Of a stretch of 64,000 nt of DNA, positions 57,796-64,000 are shown piece by piece (position 1 is the stretch's first letter; every line of letters begins with the position of its first letter). Source of the DNA: Streptomyces sp. I6 (GTDB taxonomy: Bacteria; Actinomycetota; Actinomycetes; Streptomycetales; Streptomycetaceae); assembly GCA_003725745.1 (NCBI GenBank), contig RHDP01000001.1, positions 861,001 through 925,000 on the forward strand. The letters are read 5' to 3'. The translations under genes were made by a program, and so were the position numbers. The notes beneath the pieces are model-generated. The model did not search any database. It saw nothing but the letters and a program-made list of their open reading frames with translations, and was not told where the DNA came from.

Positions 57796-58342
57796 GGGGC
57801 CTCCGCGCGCAAGGGGCCTCCGCGCGGCCCTCCCGCCACCCAGGGGGCCGCGCGGGCGGTCTCCGGGCGGATCTCGCGGGCGTCTCGCACTCAAGTCCCT
57901 CCGCGCGGCTTCGGCCACCCGGAAGGCCCACCGCACACAGCCTCACCCTGCGCCCGCCCGGGCTCGCGGCGCCGGGCGCGGACCCGATCCGCCGCCCGGG
58001 CCTTCCGGCCGAGAGGGCGGGCGCCGCCGCACGCGCCGCAGCCGGCACTCCCGCCCACGGCCTCTCCGGGGGCGGGTACGCCCCCGTCCGGCGCGGTCCC
58101 GCGGGACCGCGCCGGACGGGGGACCGGAGCGGCCGGGCAGGGCCGGCGACGACTGCCGGGGCCGCTGCGGCGACGGGCCTCGGCGGGCCGGAACACGGCG
58201 GACGCGGCCCCGGGCATGCCGCCGCACACCGCCGGAGACCGGACGGCCGTAATCCGAAAGTAACGCACAGGCCTTGCGCTACCCCCACGGACACCGCAAA
58301 GGTATGGCTCCATTCCATTGGGTCCGACGCGGGAGCTCTGCC
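57796..58342. other. Intergenic region between regulator and permease
   Basis: No gene. It has direct repeats AAGGGGCCTCCGCGCG near 57795-57830 and a 42-bp perfect palindrome at 58081-58122. Confidence 0.55.
58081..58122. terminator. 42-bp perfect palindrome (21-bp arms)
   Basis: CCCCCGTCCGGCGCGGTCCCG followed by its exact complement, no mismatch. It is 285 nt after the regulator stop, too far for a simple terminator but still the only strong hairpin in the gap. Confidence 0.55.
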
Positions 58343-59794
58343 ATGACACTGGAAGACACCGAGACCACGGGGAGCGGCAGCACCCCACCGGACAACTACC
58401 TCGAACGCCGGACCTTGCGCCGCGGCAGCGCCGGCTGGCTGCTGCTCACCGGGCTCGGCGTCGCCTACGTCGTCTCCGGCGACTTCTCCGGCTGGAACAT
58501 CGGCCTTTCCAAGGGCGGCTTCGGCGGCCTCGCCGCCGCCACCGTGCTGATGGGCGTGATGTACGCCTGCCTCGTCTTCGCGCTCGCCGAGCTGTCGGCC
58601 ATCCTGCCGACCGCGGGCGGCGGCTACGGGTTCGCCAGGCGGGCACTGGGCACCTGGGGCGGCTTCCTCACCGGTACGGCCATCCTCATCGAGTACATCC
58701 TCGCTCCCGCGGCCATTTCGATCTTCATCGGTGACTACGTCGAATCGCTCGGGCTCTTCGGGCTGGAATCCGGCTGGCCCGTGTACCTCGCCTGCTTCGC
58801 GATCTTCATCGGCATCCACCTGTGGGGCGTGGGCGAGGCCCTGCGCTTCAGCCTCATCGTCACCGCGATCGCGGTCGCTGCGTTGCTGATCTTCGCCCTG
58901 GGCGCGTTGACGGACTTCCAGGTGAGCGGGCTGAACGACATCCCCGTCGACGAGAGCGCGCTGGGCTCCAACTCCTGGCTGCCGTTCGGGCTGCTCGGCA
59001 TCTGGGCCGCCTTCCCCTTCGGCATGTGGTTCTTCCTCGGCGTCGAGGGGGTCCCGCTCGCCGCCGAGGAGGCCAAGGACCCGGTCCGGTCGATGCCCAA
59101 GGCACTCGCCCTGTCGATGTCGATCCTGGTGCTGCTCGCCCTGATCACGTTCTTCGCCGCCACCGGCGCCCGCGGCTCGGCCGCGATCCAGGAGGCCGGC
59201 AACCCGCTGGTGGTGGCGCTCCAGGGCGACGGCGACCCGACCGCGCTGAGCCGCTTCGTCAACTACGCCGGACTCGCCGGGCTGGTCGCCTCGTTCTTCT
59301 CGCTGATCTACGCCGGTTCGCGCCAGCTGTTCGCCCTCTCCCGGGCCGGCTACCTGCCCCGCTTCCTCTCGCTGACGAGCCGCCGCAAGTCGCCGTACCT
59401 GGGTCTGCTGATCCCCGGCGCGATCGGCTTCGCGCTGGCCGCCGGAACCGGTGACGGGGCGCGGATGCTCAACATCGCCGTCTTCGGCGCAACGATCAGC
59501 TACGCGATGATGGCGCTGTCGCACATCGTCCTGCGAAAGCGCGAGCCGGGTCTGGCGCGCCCGTACCGCACCCCCGGCGGCGTGGTGACCTCGTCCGTCG
59601 CCTTCGTCCTCGCGCTGTCCGCGCTGGTGGCGACCTTCCTGGTGGACAAGGACGCGGCCTTCATCGCACTCGCCGTGTACGGAGTCGCCCTCGCGTACTT
59701 CGCCTTCTACAGTCGGCACCGTCTCGTGGCCCGTGCCCCGGAGGAGGAGTTCGCCGCCCTCGCCGCGGCCGAGGCGGAGCTGGCCCGCGACTGA
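58343..59794 (+). CDS. APC family permease (ethanolamine/amino acid permease)
   Basis: 483 residues with about 12 hydrophobic helices; ends of the type GWLLLTGLGVAYVVSGDFSGWNIGL and YACLVFALAELSAILPTAGGGYGFARRALG match the ethanolamine permease branch of the amino acid-polyamine-organocation family. FFLGVEGVPLAAEEAKDP is the usual helix 6-loop region. The ATG has GGGAG 8 nt upstream. It follows the FadR regulator and precedes the gamma-glutamyl hydrolase, so it very likely imports the amine used by the divergent ligase. Confidence 0.9.
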   Translation: MTLEDTETTGSGSTPPDNYLERRTLRRGSAGWLLLTGLGVAYVVSGDFSGWNIGLSKGGFGGLAAATVLMGVMYACLVFALAELSAILPTAGGGYGFARRALGTWGGFLTGTAILIEYILAPAAISIFIGDYVESLGLFGLESGWPVYLACFAIFIGIHLWGVGEALRFSLIVTAIAVAALLIFALGALTDFQVSGLNDIPVDESALGSNSWLPFGLLGIWAAFPFGMWFFLGVEGVPLAAEEAKDPVRSMPKALALSMSILVLLALITFFAATGARGSAAIQEAGNPLVVALQGDGDPTALSRFVNYAGLAGLVASFFSLIYAGSRQLFALSRAGYLPRFLSLTSRRKSPYLGLLIPGAIGFALAAGTGDGARMLNIAVFGATISYAMMALSHIVLRKREPGLARPYRTPGGVVTSSVAFVLALSALVATFLVDKDAAFIALAVYGVALAYFAFYSRHRLVARAPEEEFAALAAAEAELARD

Positions 59795-59801
59795 CGGACG
59801 G

Positions 59802-59836
59802 TCCGGTGTCCGGGTCACCCGAACCCGGACACCGGA
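59802..59836 (+). terminator. Hairpin after the permease gene
   Basis: 14-bp perfect arms TCCGGTGTCCGGGT / ACCCGGACACCGGA with a 7-nt loop, 8 nt after the stop. Just downstream (59845-59920) GGACACCGGTACC and GGATAGC are tandemly repeated. Confidence 0.7.
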
Positions 59837-59841
59837 TATGC

Positions 59842-59922
59842 GGACACCGGTACCGGACACCGGTACCGGACACCGAACGTCATGTACCCGACACCGGATA
59901 GCGGATAGCGGATAGCGGACCA
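59842..59922. repeat. Tandem repeats GGACACCGGTACC and GGATAGC
   Basis: Two to three copies of a 13-nt unit followed by three copies of a 7-nt unit, just before the gamma-glutamyl hydrolase gene. Confidence 0.75.
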
Positions 59923-60041
59923 TGGACAGCCGGGGCCGCCCCTCCGCCACCGGTGGCCGCCGAAGCCGTACCCCGGGGCCGGGACGCCCTGCACGACCGG
60001 GCACCCGCCACCCCCACACCACGACCGGAGGAATCGCGACC

Positions 60042-60719
60042 GTGACCCAGCCGCTCATCGGCGTCAGCACCTACCTGGAGGACGCCTCGTGGGGCGTGTG
60101 GCGACTGCCCGCCGCACTGCTGCCCGTCGGCTATCCGCGCCTCGTCCAGTCGGCCGGCGGCATCGCCGCCATGCTGCCGCCGGACGAACCCGGCCGGGCC
60201 GCGGCGGCCGTGGCCCGGCTCGACGGGCTGGTCGTCGCGGGCGGGCCCGACGTCGAGCCCGTACGCTACGGGGCCGACCCGGATCCGCGTACCGGACCGC
60301 CGGCCCGGGAGCGGGACGCCTGGGAACTCGCCCTGGTCCGCGCGGCGCTCGACACCGGCACCCCGCTGCTGGGGATCTGCCGGGGCATGCAGCTGCTGAA
60401 CGTCGCCCTCGGCGGCACGCTCGTCCAGCACCTCGACGGGCACGTGGACGGCGTCGGCGTCTTCGGCCGGCACACCGTGACGCCGGTCGCGGGCACCCGG
60501 TACGCCTCGCTGGTACCGGAGGAGTCGTCGGTGCCGACGTACCACCACCAGTCCGTGGACCGTCTCGGCACCGGTCTCGTCGTCTCGGCGCACGCGGACG
60601 ACGGCACCGTGGAGGCCGTCGAGCTCCCGGACCCCTCCTGGGTGCTCGGGGTGCAGTGGCACCCGGAGATGGCCGAGGACACCCGTGTGATGGCGGGTCT
60701 CGTCCGCGCCGCCTCCTGA
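60042..60719 (+). CDS. Class I glutamine amidotransferase-like gamma-glutamyl hydrolase (PuuD family)
   Basis: 225 residues. Nucleophile Cys in LLGICRGMQLLNVALGG (~112), His and Glu in VLGVQWHPEMAED (~205). Family members release glutamate from gamma-glutamyl amines such as gamma-glutamyl-GABA. The GTG start (VTQPLIGVSTYLEDASWG) has GGAGG 10 nt upstream. By context it would hydrolyse the gamma-glutamyl acid made by the ligase, SDR and ALDH, giving glutamate plus the deaminated or oxidised amine. It follows the permease on the same strand. Confidence 0.9.
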   Translation: MTQPLIGVSTYLEDASWGVWRLPAALLPVGYPRLVQSAGGIAAMLPPDEPGRAAAAVARLDGLVVAGGPDVEPVRYGADPDPRTGPPARERDAWELALVRAALDTGTPLLGICRGMQLLNVALGGTLVQHLDGHVDGVGVFGRHTVTPVAGTRYASLVPEESSVPTYHHQSVDRLGTGLVVSAHADDGTVEAVELPDPSWVLGVQWHPEMAEDTRVMAGLVRAAS

Positions 60720-60762
60720 TCCCGCCGGGCAGCGGGCACCGGCCCGACCCCGGCCCCGCCCC

Positions 60763-60800
60763 GACCTCGGCGGCGACCCGACCTCGGCGGCGACCCCGGC
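60763..60800. repeat. 17-18 nt tandem repeat (CGACCTCGGCGGCGACC)
   Basis: Two to three copies between convergent genes. No coding function. Confidence 0.7.
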
Positions 60801-60823
60801 GGCGGAGGCTCCCGGCCCGTCCC

Positions 60824-61747
60824 TCAGCCCCCGGACCGCGTCAGCGAGAGCAGGTCGCGGGCCGGGCCCGTCGGGCGGTGGCCGTGGGGCCAGACCGCGC
60901 GGAGGTCGCGGCGGAGGCGGACCCCCTCGACGGGAATGCGGACGAGGCGGCGGGACCCCAGCTCCTCCGTCACCGCGAGTTCACTGAGGACCGCGGGCCC
61001 CGCGCCGCTGACCGCGGCGGCCTTCACCGCTGTGGTGGAGGCGAGCTCGAGCAGGGGCTCGGCCAGGCCGCCGTGGACGGCGAGCGCCGAGTCGAGCACC
61101 TGCCGGGTACCCGACCCCCGCTCGCGCAGCACCAGCGGGGCGGCGGCGAGCTTCTCGGGCGGCAGCGGCGAGCGACGGCGCGTCCACTCGTGTCCCGGCG
61201 CCGCGACGACGACGAGCCGGTCGTGCCCGACGACCGCGCCGTCGAGACCCTCCGGCACGGCGAGGCCCTCGACGAAGCCCAGATCCGCCTCGCCGTGCAG
61301 CAGGCGCCGGGCGACCGCAGCCGAGTTGCCGGCGAGCAGGGACACCGCGGTGCCCGGGCGCTGCCGGCGGAGTGCGATCAGCCAGCCGGGCAGCAGGTAC
61401 TCGGCGATGGTCATGCTGGCGGCGACCCTCAGCCGGGAGTCGCGCCGGTCCCGCAGCGCCTGCGCCCCGGCGTCGAACGCCTCGGCCGCCTCCACGATCC
61501 GCCGCGCCCAGTCCGTGACCAGCGCCCCCGCGTCGGTCAGCCGGGAGCCACGCGGCGAGCGGTCCACCAGCGCGACGCCCAGCTGCCGCTCCATGGAGCG
61601 GATCCGGCTGCTCGCCGCGGGCTGGGTCACACCGAGCTCCCGGGCGGCGCGCCCCAGGCTCCCGTGACGGGCCACCGCGAGCAGCAACTCCAGCGCGGCA
61701 AGGTCGGGCACCCGGTGGGCCACCGGCCCGCGTTCCCCATCGCTCAT
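60824..61747 (-). CDS. LysR family transcriptional regulator
   Basis: 307 residues. The N-terminal winged helix reads LAALELLLAVARHGSLGRAARELGVTQPAASSRIRSMERQLGVALVDRSPRGSRLTDAG (residues ~15-75). A periplasmic-binding-like effector domain follows (VAASMTIAEYLLPGWLIAL, GNSAAVARRLLHGEADLGFVEG). Divergent from the TDT transporter gene, whose start is 70 nt away; a CATAAAC-CCA-GTTTATG palindrome overlaps the regulator's own start codon. Confidence 0.92.
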   Translation of the reverse strand: MSDGERGPVAHRVPDLAALELLLAVARHGSLGRAARELGVTQPAASSRIRSMERQLGVALVDRSPRGSRLTDAGALVTDWARRIVEAAEAFDAGAQALRDRRDSRLRVAASMTIAEYLLPGWLIALRRQRPGTAVSLLAGNSAAVARRLLHGEADLGFVEGLAVPEGLDGAVVGHDRLVVVAAPGHEWTRRRSPLPPEKLAAAPLVLRERGSGTRQVLDSALAVHGGLAEPLLELASTTAVKAAAVSGAGPAVLSELAVTEELGSRRLVRIPVEGVRLRRDLRAVWPHGHRPTGPARDLLSLTRSGG

Positions 61748-61761
61748 AAACCCAGTTTATG
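61745..61761. promoter_or_regulatory. LysR-type operator CATAAAC-CCA-GTTTATG
   Basis: Perfect 7-bp inverted repeat with a 3-nt spacer, overlapping the LysR ATG, in the 69-nt gap to the divergent transporter. Fits the T-N11-A pattern of LysR sites. Confidence 0.65.
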
Positions 61762-61816
61762 GGCCATAGCGAAGGAATGCCTGGTGGGCCACCGAACGGG
61801 GCCGGACAGTGGGGCC

Positions 61817-63054
61817 ATGGTCACCGCCGCCCATCCCCGCACCCCCTCCCCCACCGCCTCCCGCACTCCCTCCCGCACCGCCTCCCCCGCCGCGCGGCCC
61901 GGACCGGACCGGCCCGTCACCCGCGTCCCGCTGCTGCGCCGTCTCGGACCGAACTGGTACTCCGCCGTCATGGGCACGGCATCGGTGGCCGTCGCGGGTG
62001 CATCCCTGCCGGTGGCTCCCGGCGCTGCGGCGGCTCCCGTGGCTCTGCCCGCTGCGGCGGGCCTGCAGGACGTACTGGAGGCGGTATGGGTGCTGTCCGC
62101 GCTGGCCCTCGCGACCCTGCTCGCCGCACGCGCCGCACACTGGCTGCGTCACCGCGACCAGGCGCGCGCCGACCTCCTCGACCCGGCGGTCGCCCCGTTC
62201 CAGGGCTGCATGGCGATGGCGCTCCTCGCCGTCGGCATCGGCTCGCTCTCGGTCGGCGGCGGCGTCATCGGCGAGCAGGCGGCGGTCGTCACGGCGTGGG
62301 CGCTGTTCGCCGCCGGCACCGCGGCCGGGCTCACGGCCGCGGTGGCGGTCCCGTACCTGCTCCTGACCCGGCGCCGGGTCACGGCGGGGGAGGCGTCCCC
62401 GGTGTGGCTGCTGCCCGTGGTGGCCCCGATGGTGGCGGCGACGCTGGGCGCGCTCCTCGTGGACCGGGTGCCCGCCGGAGGGTGGCGCAGAACCGCGCTG
62501 ACGGGCTGCTACGGGCTCTTCGTCCTGAGCCTGCTCGCCGTGCTCGTCGTGCTGCCGCTGGTCACGCTGAGGCTTCTCCGCGAAGGTCCTCCGCCGCTCG
62601 CCCTGACGCCGGCCCTGTTCCTGGTGCTCGGCCCCCTGGGCCAGTCGACCACCGCCGTGCACCGGCTCGCCGACGCCGCCCCACGGCGGTCGGAGGGGCG
62701 GACGCGGCGGCTCTCGGGACCTTCGCAACCGCCTACGGGACCGCCGCCCTCGGCCTCGCCCTGCTGTGGCTCGTCCCGGCCGCGGCCCTGGTGGTGCGGG
62801 CGGCGCGCCGGGGCATGCGGTTCGCGATGACCTGGTGGGCGTTCACCTTCCCCGTCGGCACATGCGTCACGGGGGCGGCGGCGCTGTCCGCTCGCACCGG
62901 TACGGCGGCTCCGGCGTGGGCGGCGGCCGGGCTCTACGCGTTCCTGGTCGCCGCGTGGGCCGCGGCCGGGACCCTCACCCTGCGCGGCCTCGCCGGCGGA
63001 GCGCTGCCCGCAGCGCCGCCGGAGCCGCCGCCAGCGACGGGCCGTACCAGGTGA
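61817..63054 (+). pseudogene. TDT family (TehA/Mae1-like) transporter, apparent frameshift
   Basis: Tellurite-resistance/dicarboxylate-type transporter with about ten helices. After a Pro/Ser/Thr-rich N-terminus (~35 residues) it reads LLRRLGPNWYSAVMGTASVAVAGASLP, the TDT start signature. The frame breaks after LADAAP (CCCC at 62679-62682) and resumes as TAVGGADAAALGTFATAYGTAALGLALLWL. The C-terminal half has MRFAMTWWAFTFPVGTCVTGAAALS, a conserved helix. One added C restores about 412 residues. The LysR gene next door likely controls it. The last 80 bp overlap the convergent BtuF-like gene. Confidence 0.8.
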
Positions 63055-63699
63055 GCATGCGCCCGTCGACGAGCGCGGCGGGGATCGCCGGGAACGCCTC
63101 CGGGCCGTCGTCCGCGGTGAAGCGGTAGGGCTCGTCGGGGAGCACCACGAGGTCCGCGCCCGCGGCGTTCAGCTCGTCGAGCGGGATACGGGGATAGCGG
63201 TCCGGGTGTGCGGCGTAGACGTTGTCGACGCCGAGCCGGGCCAGCAGATCGCCGGCGAAGGTGTCGCGGCCGAGGACCATCCAGGGCCGCCGCCAGACCG
63301 GCACCACCGCGCGGCGCGGCTCCGCGCACGGCTCGACGGCGCCCCACGCGGCCTCGGCGTCGTCGAGCCATCGGGGCGCGGCACCCCGCAGGCGGCCAGG
63401 ACCCGCTGCAGCTCGCCGAACGCCTGGGGCAGGGTCCGTACCTCGGTGACGAGCACCTCCAGCCCCGCGGTGCGCAGCGCGGCGAGATCCGGCTCCCGGT
63501 TCTCCTCCTCGTTGGCGACGACGAGATCGGGCCGCAGCGCGACCACCGCCGCCACGTCGGGGTTCTTGGTGCCGCCGATCCTGGCCGCTCGGAGGTCCGC
63601 GGGGTGGGTGCACCAGCGGGTGGCTCCGGCCAGCAGCCCGGGCGCGCTGGCCGCGATGGCCTCGGTGAGGGAGGGCACCAGCGAGACGACCCTCGTCAC
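62975..63699 (-). pseudogene. BtuF-like helical-backbone metal/cobalamin receptor, apparent frameshift
   Basis: Periplasmic-binding-type fold with the start VTRVVSLVPSLTEAIAASAPG and VALRPDLVVANEEENREPDLAALRTAGLEVLV, as in vitamin B12 or heme/iron binding proteins. No signal peptide is visible, so it may act in the cytosol. The frame breaks after VLAACG (CCCC at plus 63384-63387) and resumes as AAPRWLDDAEAAWGAVEPC to WMVLGRDTFAGDLLARLGVDNVYA. Restored length about 241 residues. Its GTG overlaps the stop of the upstream cupin gene (GTGA). Its last 80 bp overlap the convergent TDT gene. Confidence 0.75.
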
Positions 63700-64000
63700 G
63701 GCGTGACGGCCTCGATGTGGTCGGCGACGGCGACGACGAGGAGGCGGGTGCCGGGGCGGGTGGCGCGCCATCGGTGGAGCACACCGCCGGAGAGGAACAG
63801 CGTGTCGCCCTTCTCGAGCCGGTGGGCGCGTCCCTCGGCCTCGACCTCGGCCGCGCCGTCGGCCACGTACATCAGCTCGTCGTTGCGGTGCTGGTGCTCG
63901 CCGCCGGCGTCCTGCTCCCCGTGAACTCCACGGCGTGGAGCTGGTGGTGACCGCGCACCAGATGGCGCACGCCCGGCCGGGCGGCGAGGGCGGCGTCGTC
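63696..64000 (-). pseudogene. Cupin domain protein, partial at window end, apparent frameshift
   Basis: The right end lies outside the window. The C-terminal part reads EHQHRNDELMYVADGAAEVEAEGRAHRLEKGDTLFLSGGVLHRWRATRPG, a complete cupin-2 core with the metal-binding His/Glu set (HxH, E, H). Upstream, LAARPGVRHLVRGHHQLHAVEFTG is in another frame; adding one base at plus 63917-63920 (CCCC) joins them. Possibly the ligand-binding half of a longer regulator (XRE-cupin) whose N-terminus is beyond 64000. It overlaps the BtuF-like gene by 4 nt. Confidence 0.7.

Noticed and set aside
53443-60719. Polyamine (putrescine) catabolic cluster via GlnA3
   Set aside because: The synteny and ethanolamine-type permease fit GlnA4 better, and there is no amine oxidase; polyamines remain a secondary option.

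Overview
The window is high-GC actinobacterial chromosome, almost certainly Streptomyces. Codon third positions are nearly all G or C, GTG and TTG starts are common, and 4-nt stop/start overlaps (ATGA, GTGA, TTGA) join many genes. From memory, the gene order (metNIQ, glpQ1, argH, argCJBDR, pheST, infC-rpmI-rplT, glnA4) matches the S. coelicolor SCO1553-SCO1615 region; argG sitting beside argH appears to be a local difference.

Layout: 77-1288 is cobL. 1755-5582 holds a GNAT gene, the D-methionine importer metNIQ and a Cys/Met-rich leader ORF ahead of it. 6018-8013 has two small membrane proteins, a GNAT gene and a broken sigma factor. 8334-10431 has divergent glpQ (Tat-exported, probable PHO box) and plsC. 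10848-12943 is a TetR/MFS efflux pair with a perfect operator. 13029-16448 has a HAD pseudogene, argH and argG. 17428-20509 is a ferric-reductase/FMN-protein/ApbE operon. 20795-25818 is argC-J-B-D-R. 26378-32956 is accessory (GNAT, ATP-grasp ligase, pseudo-phosphatase, GNAT, MocR/EamA, DUF1918). 32966-37752 has a secreted GHL10 protein, 3-hydroxybutyryl-CoA dehydrogenase, a small coiled-coil membrane protein, a Nudix hydrolase and an HTH/TPR regulator. 38465-47737 is the core block pheST, histidine kinase, trmH, infC-rpmI-rplT, DUF1844 and sseB. 48138-51598 is a mycosin and a proline-rich membrane protein. 51782-52983 is a PLP aldolase/deaminase. 53443-60719 is an ethanolamine or amine catabolic cluster built on a GlnA4-like ligase. 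60824-64000 has LysR, a TDT transporter, a BtuF-like protein and a cupin.

A striking property is the number of apparent 1-base frameshifts (about 15), nearly all fixed by adding one G or C to a short G/C run: sigma factor, glpQ, plsC (2), argR, HTH/TPR regulator, trmH (2), proline-rich protein (2), mycosin, PLP aldolase, TDT transporter, BtuF-like and cupin. The flanking peptides stay family-like, so homopolymer errors in the assembly are the simplest explanation. I list these genes as pseudogenes with intact-looking extents.

The most interesting biology: (1) a 28-residue leader ORF ending in alternating Cys and Met codons upstream of metNIQ; (2) a ferric-reductase, double-FMN-domain protein and ApbE operon with a 122-bp perfect internal duplication; (3) a complete gamma-glutamylated ethanolamine pathway inferred from gene content; (4) a palindrome-containing element repeated 2.45 kb apart; (5) infC with an AUC start and an upstream attenuator; (6) an uncharacterised ATP-grasp ligase next to a GNAT. 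I saw no tRNA, rRNA, CRISPR, IS element or prophage.
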